DNA from: DATDFB01 sp035276475
GTDB taxonomy: Bacteria > Acidobacteriota > Thermoanaerobaculia > Gp7-AA8
Reading direction: 5' to 3'
Length of the DNA: 64,000 nt
Assembly (NCBI GenBank): GCA_035276475.1
Contig: DATELQ010000036.1
Location: 24,310-88,309, forward strand
Shown here piece after piece: positions 55,657-62,603 of the stretch. The translations under genes were made by a program, and so were the position numbers. The notes under the pieces were generated by a model. The model had not been told where the DNA came from. It ran no database searches and was given only the letters and a program-made list of their open reading frames with translations. How positions within the stretch are numbered: position 1 is the stretch's first letter; each line of letters starts with the position of its first letter.

Positions 55657-57125
55657 CAGCTCGTCCTTCCGATGTTCTTCCACTTCTCTCGCCAGTCTTC
55701 CGCAAGACGCCGCATGTTCGACCGCATCCACTCCATGCGCCGCCAGATCCGCGACGTCTTGAATCCGGTCTCGGACTGGCCCGGCTGCTTCATCCACGGG
55801 TCGCCGTTGTCGAGCACCTCGTCGAAGCCGCGCACGAGAACGTCGAAGCGCTCTTGGAAGAGGTCCCACGCCGCGGGAATCGACGGGAAGAGCAGCACGT
55901 CGCCGTTCAGCTCGAAGCCGGGGCCGGCGTTCGTCATGCCGCCCTCCGTCGTCACGCCCGCCGGCATCTCCGTCAGCACCTCCGCGAGCGGCCGGACGAA
56001 CATCGTCATCAGCGGGAAGAACGCCGCATCCATCAGATCGTTCACCTGATCCTGCGACTTCACGTTGTCGCTGTAGAGGTAGAGCAGCAGGAGCAGCATC
56101 AGCTCGTACGAGCCGTTGAAGAGCTGGGAGACGCGGATCGTTGTCGGATCCCTCAGCAGCGTCACCTCGTCGTCGGGGCAGACGTCGGGGTAGAGCATCG
56201 TCATCGGGTTCGGCACCACCGGCCGCGCGGCGAGCCCGCCTAGGGCGTTCTTCTCCATCTCGCCGCGGATCTGCGTGAAGAGGCAGAAGTGCGTCCAGGG
56301 GAGATAGCCGGGCTTCACTTCCATCCCCTCGCCCTGCTCCAGGATCATCGTGATGGCCTGGCGCGCCGAGGCGATGTTCGTGATGGCGATGATGTCGAGC
56401 CCGTACTGATTGAGGTCGTTCATCGAGCCGTGCTGTGGGCTCTTCGGGCCTCCGAAGATCTGCAGCGACGGCGGGCCGACGAAGAGCTTCTTGTCGCCGA
56501 GCTCGTCGTGGAGATATTCGAAGCCGCTGCGGATCGCCAGGTAAAGCTCCTGCACCGAGTTCCAGCCGAACGTCAGCACGGGCGCGCCGGTGAGGAGCTT
56601 CTTCTTGCCGGGGAGCTTCTTACCGCGCAAAGCGGCGCGCGCACCGACGATCTTCGTCACTGCGGCGCGGCTGTCGGCCGCACCGTCCCGGCGGCACCAC
56701 GCCACCGCTTTTTTCTGATCGATCACGCCGTCCTCGGCGTAGCGCAGCAGCTCGTCCGGCGACTCGAAGTGCTGGAAGCGTTTGATCGAGGCGAGATCGC
56801 CACGCGTCAGCGTCAGCTTGATGCCCGCTTTGCCGTAGTAGTCCCGGCGCTGCGGCATGTTCGGACGCGTGAACGACGGCGTGCCGCCGATGGCCGCCAG
56901 CAGATTGAGCGCCAGGCCGAGGTGCTCCATCTCCTGGCGGGCGATGAGCGTGATCGACGACGACCAGCGGCGCACGAATTCGAGCTGCACCGGGTCGAGG
57001 CCTTCGTACGTGTAGCGCTTCATCGAGTAGACGGCGAAGAGGTACTGCGCCATCAGCCCGTGCTCGAGCTCCGAGGCCACACGGAGAGCGTTGATGAGGT
57101 CCGCGCGCGTCGTGATTTCTTGCAT
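55656..57125 (-). CDS. VioB-like ferritin-fold protein (iminophenyl-pyruvate dimer synthase domain)
   Basis: Protein of 489 residues beginning with a ferritin-like four-helix domain of the VioB/PF12902 type: LRVASELEHGLMAQYLFAVYSM supplies the first Glu and His, and ITLIARQEMEHLGLALNLLAAIGGTP the second Glu-x-x-His pair, as in di-iron carboxylate proteins. In violacein synthesis VioB is a haem oxidase coupling two imino-acid molecules. The haem-binding N-terminal domain of VioB is absent here, so the reaction is open. It begins 35 bases after the PBP1 stop and overlaps the unknown partner gene. No VioA-like amino-acid oxidase is adjacent. Confidence 0.78.
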   Translation of the reverse strand: MQEITTRADLINALRVASELEHGLMAQYLFAVYSMKRYTYEGLDPVQLEFVRRWSSSITLIARQEMEHLGLALNLLAAIGGTPSFTRPNMPQRRDYYGKAGIKLTLTRGDLASIKRFQHFESPDELLRYAEDGVIDQKKAVAWCRRDGAADSRAAVTKIVGARAALRGKKLPGKKKLLTGAPVLTFGWNSVQELYLAIRSGFEYLHDELGDKKLFVGPPSLQIFGGPKSPQHGSMNDLNQYGLDIIAITNIASARQAITMILEQGEGMEVKPGYLPWTHFCLFTQIRGEMEKNALGGLAARPVVPNPMTMLYPDVCPDDEVTLLRDPTTIRVSQLFNGSYELMLLLLLYLYSDNVKSQDQVNDLMDAAFFPLMTMFVRPLAEVLTEMPAGVTTEGGMTNAGPGFELNGDVLLFPSIPAAWDLFQERFDVLVRGFDEVLDNGDPWMKQPGQSETGFKTSRIWRRMEWMRSNMRRLAEDWREKWKNIGRTS

Positions 57126-57159
57126 GTGTGCCTAGGAGAGGCGCGGCGACGGCGAATCC

Positions 57160-59622
57160 CTACCCGTTGCCGCCGAAGATCCTTCGCAAAATCCCGCGAA
57201 TCGTGCGGTCGCGCCGCTGCTGCTCGCGCTGCTGTTGCTGCTGCTGAGTGACCGCCGGCCGCTCCGTCGTCCCCTCGGACGGCGGCATCTCCGCCTGCGG
57301 CATCGGCTCGCGCCAGAACGGCGACGGCTCGCCGGAGCCGGCGTGCAGCGCGCAGACCGCCGTCGGCTCCGTGCCCTGCACGAAAATCTCGCTCTTCGTC
57401 TGCGGGCAATACGACGTGGCCAGCATGCCGGACTCGGGGTCGATCTGCCGCTCGACCACGTCGTCGGGGCGCTTCCACTCGACGTCCGGCACCATGCCGG
57501 CGATGCGGTTCATGTGCTGCGTCCAGATCGGCACGCAGGCGTCGCCGCCGGCGAGGCGGACGGAGTGCCCGTCGTCGAAGCCGACCCACACGAGCGACAG
57601 AATCCGCGGCGAGAAGCCGATGAACCAGGCGTCGCGATAGTTGCTCGTCGTCCCGGTCTTCCCGGCGTACGGCCGCTCGAAGCCGAGCCCGCGCGCCTTC
57701 ACGGCGGTGCCGTAGTTGAACACGTCCTGGAGGATGTTGTTCATCACGTAGCAGACGCCGGGCGAGGCCACGCGCTTCATCTTCACCTCGCGCGACTCGA
57801 GGAGCTTCCCATCGCGCGTCGACACCGCGAGGATCGACACCGGCTCGGCTTTCACGCCGAGGTTGGCGAAGGCGGAGTAGGCGTAGGCGATCTCGAGGGG
57901 GGTGACTTCGAAGGAGCCGAGCGACACCGACGGATACGGTGCCAGGTGCGACTCGATGCCGATCGTCGCCGCCGTCTTGATCACGTTCGGCACGCCGGCG
58001 TTGATCGCCGCGCGCACCGCGGGGATGTTGTACGAGTGCGCCAGCGCCTCGCGCACCGTCACGCGGCCGTGGAAGCGAAGGTCGTAATTCTGCGGCGACC
58101 ACACCGTCGCGCCGGTCTGCACGCTGATCGGCGAGTCGTCGAGTACCGTCGCCGCGGTGAAGGCATCCTGGTGGCGTCCGGGGTCCATGGCCGTGGCGTA
58201 GACGAACGGCTTGAAGAGTGATCCGGGCTGCCGGCGCGCCTGAATGGCGCGGTTGAACTGCGTCTTCGAGTAGTTGCGGCCCCCGACGAGCGCCTTCACG
58301 TAGCCGGTGCCCGGCTGGATGGTGAGCATGACGCCTTCGAGCGGCGTCGGCGACTTGCGTAGATACGAGTACTTGCGATTGAGCCCGTCAATGCCGCTGT
58401 CGAGGGCCTGCTCGGCGGAGCGCTGCATGATGGTATCGAGCGTGGTGAAGATGCGCAGCCCCTCGGTTTTGAGCTGCGTCTCCGGATAGGTCTCGCGCAG
58501 CTGCTTGAGCACGAGGTCGACGAAGAACGGCGCGCTGCGCGACGTCTTCGGGAAGCGCGCCGTCGTCAGCGGCGCGGCAACGGCGGCGGCGTACTCCGCA
58601 TCAGTCTTGATGAAGCCCTGCTCGCGCATCAGGCGGAGCACGGTGTCGCGGCGCACCTTGGCCCGCTCCGGATATTTGAGCGGGTTCAGCACGTTCGGCG
58701 ACGGGATCATCCCCGAAAGCGTGGCCGCCTCGGGCAGCGTCAAGTACGTCACGTGCTTCCCGAAGTAGACGCGCGAGGCCTGCTCGACGCCGACGATCTG
58801 CACCGGTCCGTTCTGCCCGAAGTAGGCCTCGTTCAGGTACGACTCCAGGATTTGCGGCTTCTGGTAGCGGATCTCCAGCAGCACCGCCATGAGCGCCTCG
58901 GTGATCTTGCGGCTCCATTTGCGCTCGGGCGTGAGGTAGAGGTTCTTGACGAGCTGCTGCGTCAGCGTCGAGCCGCCGTGCGTCCAGTTGCCGCTTTTCA
59001 GGTCGGTGCGCAGCGCGCCGAGGGTGCCGCGAATGGAGATCCCTTCGTGGTGATAGAAGTTCTTGTCCTCGCTGGCGATGATGGCGTTCTGCACGACCAG
59101 CGGCACCGCCGTGAGCGCGACCGGGAGGCGGTCCTCCATCTCGTTGTTGTAGATCGACGTGATGAGCTCCGGCTCGATGCGCACGCCGCGCAACGCCACG
59201 CCGTCGTCGAGGCGGCGGACGTCGCGCACGGTCTCGCCGTCGAAGCCGACCGTGACCGGCACGGCGCGGAACTCGATGTCCGGATACTCGAAGTTCTGCA
59301 GGTAGATCTCGAGGTTGCCGTTGACGTAGCGGTAGTCGCCGGGCTGCGCGACGCGCTCCGGGACCTCGTGATAGCCGACATGGTTGAGGCGCGGCTCGAG
59401 CAGCGCGCGCGGCAGATCGAGGCCGGGGACGATCGGCGTGGCATCGGAGTAGATGCGGCTCGGCAGGTCCCAGCGGCGGCTGGAGTCGAATTTCTTGGTG
59501 ATGACGACGTAGGTGTAGCCGACGAAGCCGATGAAGGCGACGAAGAGGACCATCACCATGAAGGCGATGCCGGCGGAGTGACGCCAGAGGAAGTCTTTGA
59601 CGCGGGAGCGTTTCTTTGCCAT
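57160..59622 (-). CDS. Class A penicillin-binding protein (PBP1)
   Basis: Bifunctional peptidoglycan synthase of 820 residues: cytosolic basic tail, one anchor helix (about 18-40), a UB2H-like region, the glycosyltransferase 51 domain (ASEDKNFYHHEGI with catalytic Glu, GGSTLTQQLVKNLYL, RKITEALMAVLLE) and a transpeptidase domain with SLFK (SxxK, about 460), SYN (SxN) and KTGTT. The C terminus is Pro/Gln-rich and low-complexity (QQQQQQREQQ). The ATG at 59622 is favoured over one 21 bases earlier because TGGTACCCT, an extended -10, ends 8 nt before it. It diverges from the kinase gene, with 43 bp between starts. Confidence 0.93.
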   Translation of the reverse strand: MAKKRSRVKDFLWRHSAGIAFMVMVLFVAFIGFVGYTYVVITKKFDSSRRWDLPSRIYSDATPIVPGLDLPRALLEPRLNHVGYHEVPERVAQPGDYRYVNGNLEIYLQNFEYPDIEFRAVPVTVGFDGETVRDVRRLDDGVALRGVRIEPELITSIYNNEMEDRLPVALTAVPLVVQNAIIASEDKNFYHHEGISIRGTLGALRTDLKSGNWTHGGSTLTQQLVKNLYLTPERKWSRKITEALMAVLLEIRYQKPQILESYLNEAYFGQNGPVQIVGVEQASRVYFGKHVTYLTLPEAATLSGMIPSPNVLNPLKYPERAKVRRDTVLRLMREQGFIKTDAEYAAAVAAPLTTARFPKTSRSAPFFVDLVLKQLRETYPETQLKTEGLRIFTTLDTIMQRSAEQALDSGIDGLNRKYSYLRKSPTPLEGVMLTIQPGTGYVKALVGGRNYSKTQFNRAIQARRQPGSLFKPFVYATAMDPGRHQDAFTAATVLDDSPISVQTGATVWSPQNYDLRFHGRVTVREALAHSYNIPAVRAAINAGVPNVIKTAATIGIESHLAPYPSVSLGSFEVTPLEIAYAYSAFANLGVKAEPVSILAVSTRDGKLLESREVKMKRVASPGVCYVMNNILQDVFNYGTAVKARGLGFERPYAGKTGTTSNYRDAWFIGFSPRILSLVWVGFDDGHSVRLAGGDACVPIWTQHMNRIAGMVPDVEWKRPDDVVERQIDPESGMLATSYCPQTKSEIFVQGTEPTAVCALHAGSGEPSPFWREPMPQAEMPPSEGTTERPAVTQQQQQQREQQRRDRTIRGILRRIFGGNG

Positions 59623-59630
59623 CCGAACGA

Positions 59631-59639
59631 AGGGTACCA
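59631..59639 (-). promoter_or_regulatory. Extended -10 TGGTACCCT before PBP1 gene
   Basis: On the minus strand TGGTACCCT (TG-n-TAnnnT) ends 8 nt before the ATG at 59622, with no Shine-Dalgarno, supporting that start. Confidence 0.4.
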
Positions 59640-59653
59640 ACATCGGGGGCAGC

Positions 59654-59659
59654 TAAACT
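59654..59659 (+). promoter_or_regulatory. -10 element TAAACT for the CoaA-like gene
   Basis: TAAACT ends 6 nt before the GTG at 59666, with no Shine-Dalgarno. It lies 18 bp from the extended -10 of the divergent PBP1 gene. Confidence 0.45.
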
Positions 59660-59665
59660 CCTTCC

Positions 59666-60322
59666 GTGGATGATTTGGCGCGGATGATCGAGGCCGAGCT
59701 GCGGTCGGCGCCGCGGCCGTACCTCGTGGCCATCACCGGCAGCGTGGCCGTCGGGAAGAGCACTCTGGCGCAGGCGCTGGCGTCCGCGCTGGCGGCGTGG
59801 AAGGTCGACGTCGTCAACACGGACGGCTTCCTCTTCCCCAACGCCGTCCTCGAGGCGCGCGGCCTCATGCCGCGAAAGGGGTTTCCGGAATCCTACGACC
59901 AGACGGCGCTCGACCGCTTCGTCGCCGAGCTGAAGGCGGGCGTGGCGCCGCTGCGCGTGCCGCTCTACTCGCACGTCCGCTACGACGTCGTCGAGGAGGT
60001 GCAGATCGTCGACCGCCCCGACGTCGTGATCCTCGAAGGGCTGCAGAGCATCCGCGACGGCGTCGACTTCGCGATCTACCTCGACGCGCCGGAGCGCGAG
60101 CTGGAGATGTGGTTCCTGGAGCGCCTGCGGACGCTTCGCGAAGACCCGCGCTCCTTCCTGCACGCGTACACCGAGGAGGAGCTGTTGCCGCTGGCGAAGG
60201 AGGTGTGGCGGACGGTCAACCTCGTGAACCTGCGCGAGCACATCGCGCCCGAACGCGAGCGGGCGCGCGTGGTCGTCGAGAAGGGACCCGGCCACAGCGT
60301 GGCGCGGATCCTACATGGATGA
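59666..60322 (+). CDS. Type I pantothenate kinase-like P-loop kinase
   Basis: Kinase of 218 residues related to CoaA, which phosphorylates pantothenate in coenzyme A synthesis. P-loop GSVAVGKST (about 25-33), NTDGFLFPN, RKGFPESYDQTAL and VILEGLQ are typical of type I pantothenate kinases. It is about 100 residues shorter than E. coli CoaA, lacking the N-terminal extension, and could alternatively act on another nucleoside or uridine-like substrate. The start is GTG. It overlaps rho by 12 bases at the 3' end. Confidence 0.82.
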   Translation: MDDLARMIEAELRSAPRPYLVAITGSVAVGKSTLAQALASALAAWKVDVVNTDGFLFPNAVLEARGLMPRKGFPESYDQTALDRFVAELKAGVAPLRVPLYSHVRYDVVEEVQIVDRPDVVILEGLQSIRDGVDFAIYLDAPERELEMWFLERLRTLREDPRSFLHAYTEEELLPLAKEVWRTVNLVNLREHIAPERERARVVVEKGPGHSVARILHG

Positions 60323-61813
60323 CATCGAGTTCAAAAACTCCGTATTGCTCCTCGTCTTCTCCAGCTTCTCGATCAGCAGCTCCATCGACTCCACCGTCGA
60401 CAGCGGCGAGAAGACCTTGCGCAGGACCCAGATGCGGTTGAGCTCCGGCTTCTCCAGCAGCAGCTCCTCTTTGCGCGTGCCCGACTTGTTGATGTCGATG
60501 GCCGGGAAGACGCGCTTGTCGGAGAGCTTGCGGTCGAGGTGCACCTCGAGGTTGCCGGTGCCCTTGAACTCCTCGAAGATGACGTCGTCCATGCGCGAGC
60601 CGGTGTCGATGAGCGCGGTGGCGATGATGGTCAGCGAGCCGCCTTCCTCGACGTTTCTCGCCGAGCCGAAGAAGCGCTTCGGACGCTGCAGCGCGTTGGA
60701 GTCGACGCCGCCCGACAGCACCTTGCCCGACGGCGGCACGACGGTGTTGTACGCGCGCGCGAGTCGCGTGATGGAGTCGAGGAGGATGACGACGTCGCGC
60801 TTGTGCTCGACGAGGCGCTTCGCCTTCTCGATGACCATCTCCGCGACCTGCACGTGACGCGATGCCGGCTCGTCGAACGTCGACGAGATGACTTCGCCCT
60901 TCACCGAGCGCTGCATGTCGGTGACTTCTTCCGGCCGCTCGTCGATGAGCAGCACGATGAGCGTGACTTCGGGATGATTCGTGGTGATGGAGTTGGCGAT
61001 GCTCTGCAGCAGCATCGTCTTGCCCGTGCGCGGCGGCGCGACGATGAGTCCGCGCTGTCCCTTGCCGACCGGCGCGATGAGATCGAGGACGCGCGAGGAC
61101 ATGTGCACCGGCGTCTCGAGTCGGATGCGGTTCTCGGGATAGAGCGGCGTGAGGTTGTCGAAGAGGATCTTGTCACGCGCGACGTCGGGGTGCTCGAAGT
61201 TCACCGCCTCGACTTTGATCAGCGCGAAGTAACGCTCGCCTTCTTTCGGCGGACGCACCTGGCCGGAGACGGTGTCGCCGGTGCGGAGATCGAAGCGGCG
61301 GATCTGCGACGGCGAGACGTAGATGTCGTCCGGACCGGGCAGATAGTTGTACTCGGGCGCGCGCAGGAAGCCGAAGCCGTCCGGCAGGCATTCCAGAACG
61401 CCTTCCGAAAAGATGAGTCCCGACTTTTCGGTCTGCGCCTGCAGGATTCCGAAGATGAGGTCCTGCTTGCGCATGCCCGACGCGTTCTCGACGCCGAGGT
61501 CTTTGGCGAGCTTGGAGAGATCGGGAAGCTTGATCTCCTTGAGCATGCGGATGTCGAGCGTGACATCCGGCTGCTTCTGCGCAGCCGCTGCCGCCTCGGC
61601 CGCCGGAGCTTCTTCGGCGGCGGGCGCTTCTTCCACCGCCGCGGGCGCTTCTTCGGCGGGTGCGGCGGCTTCCGCGGCAGGAGCTTCTTCCGCGCTTTCC
61701 TTCGCGGCCGCCTTCTTGCGCGGCGCGCGTTTCGGCTTCTCCGGTTTTTCCGGCGCCGCCATTTCCGGTTCCATCACCGCGGTTGCTTCGTTCTCGGTTT
61801 CAGTCTGTGCCAT
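60311..61813 (-). CDS. rho: Transcription termination factor Rho with Ala/Glu/Pro-rich extension
   Basis: RNA helicase and hexameric transcription terminator, 500 residues. The N-terminal 80 residues are low-complexity (repeats of EEAPAAE) and likely disordered. They are followed by the Rho N domain (about 90-125), the RNA-binding domain (LECLPDGFGFLRAPEYNYLPGPDDIYVS) and the RecA-like motor, with GLIVAPPRTGKTMLLQ (P-loop), LLIDERPEEVTDM and SRHVQVAEM. The ATG at 61813 has GAGGA. It follows the engB gene by 11 bases, so engB and rho are cotranscribed. Given the scarcity of T-tract terminators in this window, Rho may carry much of termination (inference). Confidence 0.96.
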   Translation of the reverse strand: MAQTETENEATAVMEPEMAAPEKPEKPKRAPRKKAAAKESAEEAPAAEAAAPAEEAPAAVEEAPAAEEAPAAEAAAAAQKQPDVTLDIRMLKEIKLPDLSKLAKDLGVENASGMRKQDLIFGILQAQTEKSGLIFSEGVLECLPDGFGFLRAPEYNYLPGPDDIYVSPSQIRRFDLRTGDTVSGQVRPPKEGERYFALIKVEAVNFEHPDVARDKILFDNLTPLYPENRIRLETPVHMSSRVLDLIAPVGKGQRGLIVAPPRTGKTMLLQSIANSITTNHPEVTLIVLLIDERPEEVTDMQRSVKGEVISSTFDEPASRHVQVAEMVIEKAKRLVEHKRDVVILLDSITRLARAYNTVVPPSGKVLSGGVDSNALQRPKRFFGSARNVEEGGSLTIIATALIDTGSRMDDVIFEEFKGTGNLEVHLDRKLSDKRVFPAIDINKSGTRKEELLLEKPELNRIWVLRKVFSPLSTVESMELLIEKLEKTRSNTEFLNSMSSM

Positions 61814-61824
61814 TGGTTTCCTCT

Positions 61825-62406
61825 TTACAGCCGCGCGATCATCTCGCGCCGAATTTCGTCGATGCCTTTTTTGCTGACGACCGACGCGGCGATCAGTTCC
61901 GCGTCGTCGACTTCGAGCTCTTTCGCGATGGCGCGGCGGCTCGTCGCCAGTTGGTTGTTCGAGAGCTTGTCGCTCTTCGTGAGGACGACGCGCTCGTCGA
62001 CGGTGTCGAGCGCGCGCGCCCACGCGTGCATCTGCAAATCCTGCTCGCCGGGCGTGCGCCGGATGTCGAGCAGGAGAAAGATCAATTTCAGATCGTCCGC
62101 GCTTTCGAGATAGCCGCGAACGAGCTCGCCCCAGGAGCGGGACATGGACTTCGGAACTTTTGCGTAGCCGTAACCCGGGAGGTCGACGAGATAAAACTTT
62201 TCGTTCACGAGGTAGAACTGAATCGCCTGCGTTTTGCCGGGAGTCTGGCTGACGCGGGCCACGCCCTTCCGCCCGAGGACGGCGTTGATCAGGCTCGATT
62301 TTCCGACGTTGGAACGGCCGACCATTGCGAACTGCGGCCTCCGGTCACGCGGAAAATCGCCAGGCTGATACGCCGCCCGATGAAACGATACCGACCGAAT
62401 TTCCAA
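61825..62406 (-). CDS. engB: Ribosome biogenesis GTP-binding protein EngB/YsxC
   Basis: Small essential GTPase of 193 residues needed for 50S subunit assembly. G1 is GRSNVGKSS (about 31-39), G2 TPGKTQ, G3 LPGYGYAKV and G4 LTKSDKL, followed by the C-terminal KKGIDEIRREM. Length is typical. The start is TTG, the only in-frame codon that gives the normal 30-residue N terminus before the P-loop. A sigma-70-type promoter lies about 120 bases upstream, leaving a leader with a hairpin. Rho follows downstream. Confidence 0.92.
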   Translation of the reverse strand: MEIRSVSFHRAAYQPGDFPRDRRPQFAMVGRSNVGKSSLINAVLGRKGVARVSQTPGKTQAIQFYLVNEKFYLVDLPGYGYAKVPKSMSRSWGELVRGYLESADDLKLIFLLLDIRRTPGEQDLQMHAWARALDTVDERVVLTKSDKLSNNQLATSRRAIAKELEVDDAELIAASVVSKKGIDEIRREMIARL

Positions 62407-62431
62407 GTGAATGCTGTGCTGTAACGACGGA

Positions 62432-62449
62432 TATCCGGCGAGCCGGATA
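62432..62449 (-). promoter_or_regulatory. Leader hairpin before engB
   Basis: TATCCGGC pairs with GCCGGATA around a GA loop, about 25 nt upstream of the engB TTG. It lies within the transcribed leader, so it could influence translation. No RNA family is recognised. Confidence 0.35.
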
Positions 62450-62525
62450 CGTGTTGGCAGTCTTTGTGTGAAATGACTACGCGGGTGCTACGAAGAAGAG
62501 CTGGTAATGAAGCTGAACGGCGCTG

Positions 62526-62554
62526 ATTGTGCGGATATTCTTTCGCGGTGTCAA
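62526..62554 (-). promoter_or_regulatory. Sigma-70-type promoter TTGACA-17-CACAAT
   Basis: On the minus strand a perfect -35 TTGACA (62554-62549) is followed after exactly 17 bp by CACAAT (62531-62526), which matches the -10 consensus at 4 of 6 positions. It points to engB-rho, leaving a leader of about 110-120 nt. Unlike most starts here, this is a conventional promoter with both elements. The rest of the 197-bp gap up to 62603 holds nothing else I can support. Confidence 0.6.
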
Positions 62555-62603
62555 TGAACGGTTGCCGGCGGTGGATGGAACATTCATGCCACCGCACGGC
62601 CCG

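Noticed and set aside
54784..57125. Violacein or indolocarbazole cluster
   Set aside because: Only a ferritin-like VioB-type domain is present, without VioA, VioC, VioD or VioE-like genes.
62407..62603. tRNA or small RNA gene in the engB-VWFA gap
   Set aside because: No cloverleaf or known RNA motif; only a promoter and a short leader hairpin can be supported.
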